A stretch of DNA of 64,000 bases from Geosiphon pyriformis (taxonomy: Eukaryota > Glomeromycota > Glomeromycetes > Archaeosporales > Geosiphonaceae), in the NCBI GenBank assembly GCA_016748015.1, contig JAAOMT010000577.1, positions 347,854 through 411,853 on the forward strand. The letters are read 5' to 3'. Under the pieces are notes generated by a model. It was given only the letters and a program-made list of their open reading frames with translations. It was not told the origin of the DNA and did no database searches. Below, one piece after another: positions 44,560 through 55,689 of the stretch (the first letter of the stretch is position 1; each line of letters starts with the position of its first letter). Position numbers and translations under genes: made by a program.

Positions 44560-45640
44560 TGTACTGTATAATTAAATGGTGAAAGTTCTATTTTCTATCT
44601 GGCATAGTGATCATCTCCAAATTTTTGTTTCTGAATTGAAGTTAATTCTTTAAGATCTGTATACACATCAAACTTTTGACTCAAGTATTCTTTCTATTTT
44701 ATAACTGCCCAATAGATTGCTAAGTGTTCTAATACTGGTGTTCTATAGTTTTTTTCTGCTGGATTTAAGTTTCTATTGGCATAAGCTACTAAATGTTCTC
44801 TTCCATCTGGTTCTTTCTGTAATAGTACTGCTCCCAATGCTTGGCCTGATGCATTAGTAATAATAATAAATGGTTTGCTGTAATCTGAATACATCAATAC
44901 TGAAACTTAAATAAGCTTTCTTTTCAGTATGTCGAATGCTTCTTATTGAGCTTCTGTTTATTTATACTTTATATTCTTAGTTTGTAGATGATAAAGTGGC
45001 TGTGCCAGTTTTGAAAAGTCTTTAATAAAGCAGCAATAATATCCAGCAAATCCCAAGAATGCTCTTAGTTTTGTTAAGTTAGTTGGTACTGGAAAGTTTT
45101 TTATTATTGCAATATTATTTAGATCTGTTTTAATACCATCTTTGCTTACAACATGTCCCAAAAATTTGAGTTCTGTTTTTCCAAAAAAACATTTGTTTGC
45201 ATTCAACTTCAATCCTATTCTTCTCAATCTTTCAAATACTTGTTGAAGATAATGTAGATGATTATCAAATGTCTTAAAGAACACATTTGTGTTATTTAAG
45301 TAAACAACTACAGATTTCCACAGTAGTCCAGTATAGACAATTTCTATAAGCTATTGGAATGTTGCTGGAACATTCATCAAGCCAAATAGCATTACTTCAA
45401 ATTCGAAATTTTTTTCTCGCATTGTAAAAGCTGTTTTTTTTTTATTTTCTGGTTTCATGACTACTTGCCAATAACCACTGTCTAAATTTCGAGTTAAAAA
45501 CCATTTTTTTTTTCCAAAAGCATCAAATAGTTTTTGAATTTTTGGAGTTGGGTAACTATCATCTTTGGTTACTCTATTCAGTTTCTAATAATTTACACAA
45601 AAGCAGATTTTTCCATTCTTCTTATAAACTAATACCACTG
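44560..45640 (-). pseudogene. RT and RNase H of element C
   Basis: RT on minus: 'LFDAFGKKKWFLTRNLDSGYW' (motif A), 'FEVMLFGLMNVPATFQ' (motif B), 'VVYLNNTNVFFKTF' (YLDD changed to YLNN, both Asp lost), thumb 44958-45284 ('NKCFFGKTELKFLGHVVSKD', 'LRAFLGFAGYYCCFIKDFSK'). RNase H 44694-44897: 'MMYSDYSKPFIIITNASGQA' (TDAS changed to TNAS), 'YANRNLNPAEKNYRTPVLEH'. Frame broken by stops at Gln/Trp sites. Confidence 0.9.
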
Positions 45641-45647
45641 GTAATAA

Positions 45648-46400
45648 TCATAGACTCATTAATGACTGGATTAACCTGTTGTCAAGCATCTGATTGATTT
45701 CTTGATGAATAATCTCATGGCTAACTGATAGTACTCTGTATGCTTTCTGTTTAATTGGCATTGCATTTCCAGTCTTGATTTGATGTTGAATGATGTCAGT
45801 TCTGCCAAATTCATTTTTACTGGCAAAGATGTTGTTGAAATTGTTGAACAGCATCTTGAGTTGCATATGTTGTAGTGGGTCTAGATTTTCCAAGTTCATT
45901 TGTTCCAATTGTTCTGGTTGGAGCAGATAATATTTTTCTTGTCTATATATTGTTTGTGATGTGATATCCACATATTCACACAATTGTAAAAAGTCTGGAA
46001 TGGAGTTTGGTGGTTGTTCTTCAATTTTGGTGGTTAAATATTCAATAGTGGTTTCCTCTGGTATCTTGATAATATGTTTTGTGTTGTTGTAAATGGGAAT
46101 TTTGATGTAACTATGGTTTTTGGCTGGTATGTATATATTGACTAATCCAATTTCTTCTGATTCACAAAGTGTTGCTTCTGCCTCAAAAATCTGAACTTGA
46201 TCTCTTACTTTTCTCTCTATAACTACTATATATTGTTTATATAGTGAAATAGAAATTGGTTAACGGGTGGAAATAATTTCTCTCTTGTTGATAATTTTTT
46301 CCTCTGCCATATTGACTGATACATCTATTCTACTTATTGATCCAAATTCTTATATCCCTCTTGCTTTTACCCTTAATTCCTTTCTGTTTCCTACTAATAC
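45648..46400 (-). pseudogene. RT N-terminal segment and post-dUTPase domain of C
   Basis: 45648-45983 is open and gives the lead into RT ('YYLLQPEQLEQMNLENLDPL', 'FNNFNNIFASKNEFG', 'HQIKTGNAMPIKQKAYRV'). Upstream (46000-46390) a beta-rich segment follows dUTPase: 'RIDVSVNMAEEKIINKREII', 'IERKVRDQVQIFEAEATLCE', 'LVNIYIPAKNHSYIKIPIYN', 'IIKIPEETTIEYLTTKIE'. The motif 5 counterpart is 'ARGI', a stop, 'EFGSISRID', near 46330-46370. The segment is conserved in A and D; its function is unknown. Confidence 0.75.
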
Positions 46401-46403
46401 TAA

Positions 46404-47255
46404 TTAAGCTATTTTAACCAGAAACAGGAATATTGCCTGTGTTATCTTTTCATTTGGATCTATGATATATGCCTTTTCTGAATCATTTTGTAGCATAGCA
46501 ATAATATTTCCTACATATTCTATGTCAATTATTCCTCCTCTGATGTTGATCCTTTTTTTGGCTAAGCTACTTCTAAATGCTAACTGAACCATTGTTGTTG
46601 CTGAAATTTCCAATGCTATTTTGAGATCAATACAAGTGTGTAAATAGGGTTCCAATTTGATAGAATCTTTTCTGGAATATCTCAAATCAAACTCTGCATT
46701 AGTATCATGCACATATTCTGGCATAATACCTTCATTATTATCACTGAACGACTTCAGTTCTTGCTTCTTGGTAAGATTAGGGAGTGCTATGTATTGCTCA
46801 GAGTTTAAATCTGAGTTAGAATTGTTCTGGTTATTGCTGTTATTAATTTGAATGGAGCTGAAACTGTTGTTTTTGTTATTTTCATTGTCAGAGTTTAAAT
46901 TGAGATTGAAAATTGATTCTGATTCTGATACACAGCTGTTGATTGGTTCTTCCTCTTCTGAAATTGTGTAGATTATGCATGGTGGTGGATTGTAAATGAA
47001 GTCATACTCATTATAATATTGGAAGTCACATGAAATTAAACAGTGGTCACATAGTCTTGTGTTTATTTCTTCCAGCCATTGCTTTTGTTCCTCTCTAGTG
47101 AATGCTAATTCCTGGTAGTGTTCATAGAATTGTTCTAGATCCAAGAGGTTTATGACTGGTTCTGGGTTCCAGTCAAGTTCTATGGGCTTGGAAGGGTTGT
47201 TTTTGATCATCTTTATTTCTTCTGGTGATGCTTCTTTGATTTTTGTGAGAGCCAT
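46404..47255 (-). CDS. Open pol fragment of C: second Cys cluster and dUTPase motifs 1-4
   Basis: The longest uninterrupted frame in the window (283 codons), a fragment of the C polyprotein and not an independent gene; the first Met is internal. Residues 1-75: helical linker with Cys cluster 'LCDHCLISCDFQYY'. Then an acidic Ser/Asn-rich linker (about 95-160). dUTPase from about residue 180: motif 1 'DTNAEFDLRYSRKD', motif 2 'VQLAFRSSLAKKRINI', motif 3 'GGIIDIEYVGNI' (catalytic Asp kept), motif 4 'NEKITQAIFLFL'. Motif 5 lies after a stop, just downstream. This is the least damaged dUTPase here. Related to cellular and viral trimeric dUTPases by pattern. Confidence 0.8.
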   Translation of the reverse strand: MALTKIKEASPEEIKMIKNNPSKPIELDWNPEPVINLLDLEQFYEHYQELAFTREEQKQWLEEINTRLCDHCLISCDFQYYNEYDFIYNPPPCIIYTISEEEEPINSCVSESESIFNLNLNSDNENNKNNSFSSIQINNSNNQNNSNSDLNSEQYIALPNLTKKQELKSFSDNNEGIMPEYVHDTNAEFDLRYSRKDSIKLEPYLHTCIDLKIALEISATTMVQLAFRSSLAKKRINIRGGIIDIEYVGNIIAMLQNDSEKAYIIDPNEKITQAIFLFLVKIA

Positions 47256-47640
47256 TTGCCAAATTTCATTGTCGTCATGTGAACATCTGTTTAAGTGCTT
47301 AACTGCTCATCTCCAGACAGCATCTATGGACATTTTTTTTCTTACTCAGTCACTTATGAAAATCATGTACTGACATGATTTGTTGTATGTTCCTCCTCTT
47401 CCAGGAATGTTGTTTCACATTCTTTTATCAAGAAGAGTTTCTCTACAAGCCAAGCATGACTTATTATCTCATTTTTCCACTTTTTTTGGTCTTCCAAACC
47501 ATTTGATGACACATGGATGGCAATAAAATTTAGTTGCTATTAAGTATTCTTTATCATCGCCACAATATGCACCTATTAATGACAATTTCTTGCCACAATC
47601 AATGCATATGAGCTTTGGTTAACAATAATACAATTGTGGT
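47256..47640 (-). pseudogene. Cys-rich module 1 of element C
   Basis: Minus reading: 'LICIDCGKKLSLIGAYCG' near 47560-47620, 'TKFYCHPCVIKWFGRPKK' near 47490-47540, 'CLACRETLLDKRM' near 47420-47460, 'SCQYMIFISDWVRK' near 47345-47380. Spacing CX2C, CX2C, CX2C, then the CX3C remnant. Followed by 'CSHDDNEIWQMALTKIKEAS', continuous with the open frame below 47255. The same module is in A, B and D. Confidence 0.65.
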
Positions 47641-47879
47641 GGTTGAGAATAAATATATGGAGTATATATTGAAGTAGTGGCTGGTTTTGGTCTTTTCTCT
47701 TTCTCTTTTCCCTTTTTTTCACAAGTCCAAATCAGTGACTGTTTACTTTGGTTACTACTGTTCCAATAACTTTGATTGGTTTCCCTGGTAAGTTCTTCTT
47801 CTCTTCTTTTCTTCCCTTTGTCATCCCATGATGGTATTGGCAATAGTTTGTTGTGTTCAGTGTTGGCCCAAGAAACTTA

Positions 47880-48500
47880 GTAGACTTTCCAGATAGGTTT
47901 TCTTTCTTTTTTTTCTAACTTGATGAGTGGTACTGAGGGTGTGTTATTAGGCTTGAAGTGGCCACACATGGTTGGTACACATGTGTGTCAACTGTTTTGG
48001 CTAAGCTATAGCTCTTGGGTGTTCCAATCAAGCATTTTATTGATTTTGAACAGCCAGTTGTTGTTTACAAGTGCTTGGTACTGGATGGCTTCCATGACTA
48101 ATACTTTGATTGATATAATAATGCTGTTAACTTCAATGGACAAGTCATCTATTTCACCAATTGGAGTTTTGGTAGCTCCATTAGTGGTAATTATCTTTGT
48201 ACTGGCAGCTTGATTAACTCGGCAACCTAATTGGTCCATGAGCTGTCTTGTAATAATACTGTCAGCTGATCTACTATCTAAGATTAGTTTGATGGAATGA
48301 CCATCAATTTTACCATCCATGTACATTGCTGTAATGAGTTTTTCTTCAAATGCAGCTCCACTAAACAAAAAGATTTCTGTTGGTTCCTTAATTTTAAAGA
48401 AAAATATAGCTGCAAGTGACTCATCTTCCATGATGGTGGCTGGTGAAATGTTGCTGGTAATTGTTGGTTGTTGGTTGGTTTCCAGGTTATTGGGTTGGAC
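47880..48500 (-). pseudogene. Aspartic protease of element C
   Basis: 48006-48431 is open. 'GHSIKLILDSRSADSIITRQL' carries the active site, with Asp-Ser-Gly changed to Asp-Ser-Arg (G-to-A), so likely inactive. 'NGATKTPIGEIDDLSIEVNS', 'MEAIQYQALVNNNWLFKINK' and 'LDWNTQEL' follow. The plus-strand open stretches here are shadows. The acidic or basic linker to the Cys module runs to about 47640. Confidence 0.85.
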
Positions 48501-48858
48501 ATCTTCTAGAGTAATCAGAAGACTTAAATAGTGTTAGAAATTTGGGTTTTGGGTGTGCCTGGTGCCCGAATTCCATTGTCAAAATCCTGATCGCTGGGTT
48601 GAGGAACTGGGAATCAGTTGATGGACTACCATTGACAATCTTCAACTCTGTTGTATCAGTTTTGGCCTTTGAATTCCATTTTGAGGTAAGTTTTGTGGCG
48701 GTGTTTGAATTTGTTGGGGTTGATAGATTATTTGAGGCTGCAGTTAATAGATAGGCTAGAACGCAGGTAATAAATTACTAGTGTTGTCAGCTAATAAACT
48801 GGTGGTTAATAAATTGGCTGTTGTATCATAGGTAGATAATTCAGTTGATATTGTTTAA

Positions 48859-49919
48859 GTGTTACCAGAGGTTTTTGGTCTCTTTTCTTAAATGTTGTTA
48901 ATGTTGATTTGCTGTGAATTCATATTTCTAGAAAGTAGTTGGATCTTCAGTAACTGAATTTATCTTTAAATTATTTTCTATAATTTGAATTGCAGGGCTT
49001 ATAAGTGAAATAGCCAATTCTATGCCAGTTACTTTGTGTAGTTATGTTGTAGTAAACATCAACTCTTTCCTAAAAATTGCTCATCTAAAGCTCACTAGAA
49101 ATGTAGTTACTTTGCTGTAAAAGTCAACTCTTCTACAGAAATCTTGTCTGTAGGCTACCCTAATAATTATGATAAGAAAATAAAAGAAAAATAAAAGAAA
49201 TGTAAAAGAAATAGAATTTTATCAAGGAAAACGTTTTCTATTCAGGCCTAGAGTCACTAACAGATTACTGAAATTGGTAGCTAATCAATTTTAAAATGTT
49301 AGTTGTGTTGAAAAAATTTCAAGTGTAATAATTTTAAAGATTTGGTTTTTGAATATTTTAATTTTTATTTGATTTTGTAAAAGGTAATTTGTTCTAATTA
49401 AGATATTTGAAGTAAGTTACTATGGTAAGATACTATGAAAAAATACTAGGAGAAAATATTAGGAGAAGATACTAGAAAAAATACTAGGAGAAGATATTAG
49501 GAGAAGATACTAAGAAAAGATACTAGGAAAAGATACATTTTTTTAAAGAGAGAAACTTTTCTTTTATACAACTTGTTGTAGTACTAGTTTTTGAACTTGC
49601 ACTTTTCTTTTTGCTACAATTTGGGTGAACTAAAAATACATTTTGGTGAACTACAAGTTATTTCACTGAACTATTGATTATTTTGGCGAATTTTCATTAA
49701 TTTTGGCAAATTTTGACTATGTTAAATGATTCAGGATATTGTGTAATTTGATCATCTTAATTTCTAAAATACAAATCGGATTATTGATTAAGTAATAATA
49801 TTTGATAATTTGATTAAATAATAAGTGATAATCGAAATAATAATGATATATGCTAATTAATAATAGAAATTATAAGGGTAATTTTATGCTAATTAATAGC
49901 TAAAATTCTACTGGTAACA
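48859..49919 (-). repeat. Family-1 solo LTR inside gag of C
   Basis: 1061 bp. On minus it runs TGTTACCAGTAGAATTTTAGC to ACCTCTGGTAACA, with perfect 9-bp inverted ends (TGTTACCAG/CTGGTAACA), the best preserved in the window. Contains an array of 'gagaagatactaggaaaa'-like units at 49430-49530, not seen in the LTRs of B. Gag of C continues on both sides. No clear target duplication (TTAAG against TTGGT on plus). Confidence 0.9.
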
Positions 49920-51790
49920 TTGGTAATTGATTACTAATGTAATTTTGTGATTGTAGTTGGCAATTGGAGTTTTGATACTAATTAGCTAATCTTAAGTTGC
50001 TTATCTTTTTTCAGCATTCAAATTGTAAATGTCCTTGTTTACCACAATAGTGGCATACACACATTTCCTGTTGCCACTGTTGATTGGTTGACAATACTGA
50101 ACGCAATTGATTTTGGGCACAATTTGAGTTTTCTTGATTATTGTGTCATTGGGGAGATTGATAAATTGCACAATTGTCAGTTAAGTATCCCTCTAATTTC
50201 TGATTGATTGAATCACTGAATTGTTTTAGTTTAGAATTCAAGTCAGATAATCAGTTCATTACTAGATTTATGGCTTGAGCATAATTAGCTTTTAATTCAG
50301 CTGATTCAAAGTCTCTGGCACATGTGACTGCATCTTGTAAGTTGTTTGAATATAGTGGTCATATGTATTGCAAGATGCTACTGCATAATCTGCAAATAAA
50401 CTGATTTAGGATCTGGGCTGCAGTGAAATAATTGGTATTGATTGCTTGTATTTGTTGCAGATTCTAGTAGAAACATCCCAAGTAAATAGTAACTACTTTA
50501 GTGTTTCTTTGTTTAATTGTAATAAAAGTATTGGCTAAATGGTTGATGCTATTGCTGTTACTAAAAAATCTTAAAAATTCCAATTTAAATGCATTAAATG
50601 TCTGGGGTTTCTGAGCTAAGCTATAATACTATGAGTTGGCAGCATTCTAAAGAAAATAGGAGATTGCTTAAAAGATTCTGACATCATTCCAATTATTGGT
50701 GGTGATGGCTTTAGGGACGTCACTGATCCATGTTTGGGCGTCATCTTCTTTGCCAGAAAATTTTTCAATTTTGGCAATGGGTACATATGCCATTGGTACT
50801 ACTGGTAGTTGTAGTTGCAGTTGTGATTGTTGTTATAGTTGTTGTTGTAGTTGTTGTTGTAATTGCTGCTGAAGTAGTAATTGTGGCTGTTGCTATTGTT
50901 GTTTGTCAATTGGTAGAGCTGGTAGTGGATTAATCATGATTTCTAGAGGTAAATATTATTGATTATTAATGTTGGGGTTTTGATCATTCTGGTTTTTTGG
51001 AGTTTGATTAACCAGAGTTCCAATTTCTGGGTTTTTTAGGATTGTGTTTTGGTTATTATTTTCCTGATTGCTACCTTTTTTTTCTTTAGAGTCAGTTATT
51101 TTTCAAGGACTAACAGCTCCGAAATCTGGTTGTGATAGTGGTAATCAAATTTCTATTGGCATTGAGAAACGCGATTTAAATCTCTCAAAGTAATTGCTGT
51201 ATGTTCTTAGTAATTCTGTTTTTTTTTGTTTACTTTGGAACAAGATCTTGTTTAATAGTGTTGTTGCATTTGTAGTGGACGTGCTGGTTGATATTATATT
51301 AATAGTGCTTCTAGGTGTATGATGATATAATGAATTGGCAGGTGAATCAAATCTTTGTTTCTTTCAAGTAGATAGTTGGATTTGTTTTGGGGTTTCTGCT
51401 GATGTTTGTAGTCTTTCTTTTCCTTTATCAGCAAACATGATAAAAAATCTTTGTTTGGTGTATTTTTCAATTTCCCTGTTTATTTCTGTGATTAGTGGTA
51501 TGAATAAATAGTTTTATAGAAGAGTAGTGCTTTGGAGTAGTTTACTGAAGAAATTGTTGAAGGCAGATTCTAGATCTTCTTGGCCTTCTAAATGATATAC
51601 AATTTTCTTGTTAATATAGCAATTGAAAGCTGATTTTGTTGGCCAACTATTATTTGTTAATTCAAAATGGATGTGATAATGTTGGAATAAAAATTTTGCA
51701 AATTCCAAATGGTTTGTTCCTATTTCTTCGGATTCTGCTACTATTTAGATAAAATTGTTGGTGCTGGTTTTCTGTAAAATTATATCTTAC
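49920..51790 (-). pseudogene. Gag of element C, 5' part with CCHC
   Basis: From high to low: N-terminal domain ('MEFAKFLFQHYHIHFELTNN', 'ESAFNNFFSKLLQSTTLL', open at 51514-51708), acidic and Gln-rich linker (50790-51110; a CAA/CAG run at 50820-50900), capsid (50170-50780) and the CCHC knuckle near 50015-50065 ('CHYCGKQGHLQFEC'). The rest of gag lies beyond the solo LTR (48500-48858). The plus-strand Val-rich open stretch 50730-50933 is only the complement of the poly-Gln run. Confidence 0.8.
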
Positions 51791-51803
51791 AGAAAGCACC
51801 AAA

Positions 51804-52637
51804 TGTTACAAGTGATTATTTAGAGTCTCAAATCAAATAACAAACTTGTAACTTGGTGCTCAATTGATAAATGCTGTTAATATCTGAAGGTTTTGTAGGA
51901 GAGTTCTTTGTATAATAAACAGAGATTCAATAATTGTTTTTAGTAGTCTCCTGAAATTACAATTCTATCCAATTTTTTTCTTAGTGTGGTGGCTGGTAAT
52001 CTTGGCAGAGATGCCTTTCTGGTAAGCTATCCTTAAATTCTCAATTCCTATATCTTTCCTTTGGGGTCTTTTACCAGGCTATTCTCAATATTAATAATTC
52101 AGCACTTAATCTTCAATTAATTAGTAAAACAAAAAAAATAACAAAAATAAAAAAAAATAAGAAAAAATAAGCCAAGACAATGAATGTTAGTATCCCATCA
52201 ATAGCCATAATCAAAAGCTATTGTTTTAGTGCAGTTAAGTATCAATTATTGTCAACATAAAATGTTAATAATAGGAAATAGATTTGTAATATTATATAAT
52301 TATTTATTGATATTTGTGAGGTGGAAGGTTGCTTAGATTAAATCTAAACTGAGAAGTCTGTTTTTTCTACTTCTAATGCTACTGCTATATATATATAATT
52401 GAGATTTCTTAATTCCTCAATTCTTCACACCAGGAATCCTAGAATTTCTGAAATCCTGCAATTCTTCTGAGAGAAATTCTGAAATTCTAGAATCTTGTAA
52501 TTCCTTGTATGAGAATTCTGAAATTCCTAGAATCTTGCAATTCCTTTGAGAAGAATCCTGGAATTTCACATTTACTATGGCTACTTCTGATTGGCTAATT
52601 TATATGCTACTATACTTCCTATATTCTATAAGTAACA
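51804..52637 (-). repeat. 5' LTR of element C
   Basis: 834 bp. Minus: TGTTACTTATAGAATATAGG to AATCACTTGTAACA. U3 GGAATTC-type repeats at 52420-52570, a TATATATA box near 52390. The primer site on minus is TGGTGCTTTCTGTAAG (51787-51802). Inserted in the LTR of D (next feature). Confidence 0.9.
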
Positions 52638-53474
52638 CTATAACTTGGTGTTCAAGTGTTATGACAGTTGATAATATCTGAAAGTGTTGTGATCTAAAGG
52701 TTTTGGTTATTTGAAGATTTGGTTATCTGAAAATTTTGGTCATCTAAAGGTTTTGGTTGAGTTTTTTGTATAATAGACAGAAATTTAATTGATAGTTTTA
52801 TCTGTAGCTTTCCAAAACTACAGTTTCATTAATTTTTTTCTTAGCATAATGACCAGTAATCCTTTTGGTAAATTTTGAGTATCTATTCTTATCCTAGGTC
52901 TTTTACCAGTGCTATATTCTAATGTTAGTACTTCTATGTGTAAATCCTTTTAATCAAGTTAGCAAATAACAATAAAAATAAAGCAAAAAAAAGAAATAAG
53001 AAATAAGCCAAGGTAATTTACACATTAATATCCTGTCAATAGCCATAATCAAGAGCTATTGTTCTAGTGTAGTTAAATATCAATTACTATTAACATAAAA
53101 TGTTGATAGTAGAGAATGAGTTGAGATAGTAAATAATTATTTATTGATATTTGTGTGTGGAAGAGTTGTTTAAATCAAATTTAAACTGAAAAGTCTGTCT
53201 TTTTTACTTCTAATACTACTACTATATATACATAATTGAGATTTCTCAATTCCTCAATTCTTTACATTAGAATTCCTAGAATTTCTGAAATTCTGCAATT
53301 CTTTTGAGAGGAATTTTGCAATTCTGGAATTCTGCAATTCCTCATATAAGAATTCTGAAATTTTTGAAATCCTGCAATTCCTTTGAAAAGAATCCTGAAA
53401 TTCTACATTTACTATGACTACTTCTGATTGGCTAATTTATATGCTAATATATTTCTTATATTTTATAAGTAACA
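52638..53474 (-). repeat. 3' LTR of element D, last about 50 bp lost to insertion of C
   Basis: Minus start TGTTACTTATAAAATATAAG at 53474. U3 repeats 53270-53400, TATA box near 53223. Contains the 17-bp 'ggttatctgaaggtttt' motif in a shorter array (52705-52755). Ends abruptly at CTATAACTTGG, where the related 5' LTR has CTGTAACTTGG plus about 50 more bases. Confidence 0.9.
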
Positions 53475-53490
53475 TTATTCTTTTCTTTTA
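53475..53490 (-). promoter_or_regulatory. Polypurine tract of element D
   Basis: Minus 'taaaagaaaagaataa' ends directly at the LTR start. Purine-rich, correct position for plus-strand priming. It starts within the ORF3 stop codon. Confidence 0.7.
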
Positions 53491-54117
53491 ATATTGAGCT
53501 TTATCAAGATCTTCTAATTTTACTTTTCTGTCTTTGAATATTTCCTAAACCTCTTTTTCTAGAATTATTTGAGTTATCTTGTTCTGTAATTTTTCAAATT
53601 GGACATTGATTATTTTTTTCATTTGGTTAATGATAATAGTGTCCATTGCTGAATTGAATAAAATTTCTAGTCAGTCTTAAAATCTAGTGTATAGCCGATA
53701 AATGGCTCTTGTTTGTGTAATTAAATTGTTCTTCTCCACAAATAGTTTCAGTTGTTACAGTATTGTTGTGTCAAATAATTATTTTGTTTTATTCATGTAT
53801 AAATTCTGAATGTTTAAGTATTGTCTTAAGCAAAAGTAACAAAAGTTTCTTGGAAATTGTTGTATCTACCAATTTCAAGTTTCAATAGTTAAATCTTAAT
53901 ATTGGGTGACTTTTGGTTGTGCTTTTATTGCCAATTTTACTTTTGTGATTATTTTGTCAACTGTGTTTTCTGTTTTTCTCCGTACTTTATCTTGTAATTT
54001 TTTTCTGGTGTTTTTGTATCTGATAGTTTGTTAATTGATTGTAATTTCTATTTTTTGTTGTTGAATCAATTGAAAGAGTTGTTGTGCTAATAAGTGGATG
54101 TTGTTAGTAATCTCCAT
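53488..54117 (-). pseudogene. ORF3 of element D, unknown protein after integrase
   Basis: One reading frame of 210 codons from ATG (54115-54117) to TAA (53488-53490). There is no frameshift; about nine internal stops are mostly TAA/TAG/TGA where CAA, CAG or TGG would fit. Start 'MEITNNIHLLAQQLFQLI', then a basic segment ('KNTRKKLQDKVRRKTENTVD'), an aromatic/Cys patch ('FPRNFCYFCLRQYL'), 'RAIYRLYTRF', and a helical end ('KIINVQFEKLQNKITQIILE', 'DRKVKLEDLDKAQY'). No transmembrane or signal segment. Copies at 1059-1670 and in B share start, end and several blocks. I recognise no family. Confidence 0.7.
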
Positions 54118-54177
54118 TTTTCTACTATCTTTTGTCATATATACTGTGTCTTTATATATTCTTTTGGTTGTTCAATT

Positions 54178-55470
54178 TTATGTGTTTGGTTTAATAATTA
54201 TGATTGGTTCTAAATCTCATGGAATCTTATCTGGTTTGACTATTATTCTCTGTACTCCCAATTGTAGAATATTACTGGTGGATGATGATATTATATGGTA
54301 GTATGGTTTTAGTTAATCACTATGTACTGCTTTGGTTAAAATTTTGTTGTTTAATTTTAATTTATAAGCTCCATTTTCTAAAATTTCTTCTATGTGAAAT
54401 GGTTTATCCTATTTGGAGTCAAATTTTCTACTCCATTGTTTTTCTGCTTTGATATGATGTAGAAGTACTTTGTCTCTAATCTTGAATTCAATTGGTTTCT
54501 CTGGTAGTTGGTTATTATGTCTTTTTTTTGTTTTTCTTGTGACTTTTGGATGTTATCAGCTGCTCTTTGCCATTTGTTTTCTAGTGTTTCCATTAAATCA
54601 TATGTTCTTTTAAGCAGCATTTCCTAAAAATTGTCTTCAGTTATTGGTTCTGTTGGATATGTGTTGACTTCTATCTCAATTGGTAATGTTGCTGTTCTAC
54701 TATATATTAATTCAAATAGTGTTGCTTGTGTAGTGTCTTGTTTCATTGTCTGATAAGCAAATAGTACTGATGGTATAAACAAATTTCATTTGTCCTAGGT
54801 TTTTTTGGCTGATTTTGGCAATTGTTTTACACAATATTCTGTTAAATTTTTCTACTAGCCTATTGGTTTGTAAATAATATAGTAATAATAATGGTCTTTT
54901 TATCTCAAATCTTTGACTTAATTCTGTCAATGTTCTATTCACAAAGTGAGTTCTTTGATCTGATAATAGTTTTTTTGGACATCTGTGTTGATAGATCAAA
55001 TTTTGATGGATGAATTTGGCAATAAATTCTGTATTTGCTCTTTGAATGGCTTTTGTTTTTGGCCATTTAGTAAGATAATCTATGGCTACTGTAATATATC
55101 TGTTGCCTTTGCTATTGATTTTTAATGGTCTAACTAAATCAATTCTAATACAATCAAATAGTTGTCTTATTTTGATTGGTCTCATTAGTTTACTGGGTTT
55201 TGTTCCTCTTTTTCTCTGACAAGCATCATAGTTTTGAACATATTAGATGATATCTGGATACATTGATGGTTAATAGTATCTTTTTCTGGTTTTTTCTATG
55301 GTTGCTTCTCTGTAAAAATGTCCTGCTGTTGGATCTGAGTGCATGTTGAATAATATTGTCTCTTTTTCTGGTTCTGTAATTACTCTGGTTGGTTGATCTG
55401 AATTTCTTTTGTTTTTCTGGTAAAGTATATTTTAATAGTTGATAAAACATTTTGATTGTTGTTTTATGTT
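54178..55470 (-). pseudogene. Integrase of element D
   Basis: HHCC region 'MHSDPTAGHFYREA' and 'NYDACQRKRG'. Core: 'IRIDLVRPLKIN' (Asp kept), 'KKLLSDQRTHF' (Asp kept), 'LQTNRLVEKFNRIL' (Glu kept), so the DDE triad is intact. C-terminal part 54300-54620 ('LLKRTYDLMETLENKWQRAA', then the GPF/Y-type segment). Open pieces: 54712-55185 and 54390-54620. Stops or shifts near 54800, 54640 and 54410. Ends TAA at 54178. Confidence 0.9.
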
Positions 55471-55689
55471 ATTTTGTATTTTTTGAAATAATTTCTTCTT
55501 GAACAATTGGGTATTTATATAGTGTTAAAGTTGTTGGTATTTTTGTATATTCATCTTTTATTATATTTTTGTTTTTAACTGTTTAGATTTTGTTATATTT
55601 TTGGGTTGAAATGTTCTTAGATTTGTTTCATTCTCAACAAACTGTTGGCATTTTTATTTTTTTTTCCTTTTTTGTAATGTACTGTATAT

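Larger units (their letters stand above)
43697..52637 (-). mobile_element. Gypsy element C (family 2), nested and truncated
   Basis: Minus strand. LTR 51804-52637, gag (interrupted by a family-1 solo LTR at 48859-49919), protease, Cys modules, dUTPase, RT, RNase H and the first two-thirds of integrase, which ends at the LTR at 43696. ORF3 and the 3' LTR are missing. C itself sits in the 3' end of the 3' LTR of D: its right flank CTATAACTTGG continues D's CTGTAACTTGG. Confidence 0.85.

Noticed and set aside
48840-49930. Target duplication around the family-1 solo LTR
   Set aside because: TTAAG and TTGGT share only two or three bases; not convincing.
50730-50933. Val-rich open stretch on plus, looking like a membrane protein
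   Set aside because: It is the complement of the CAA/CAG-rich linker of Gag C on the minus strand.
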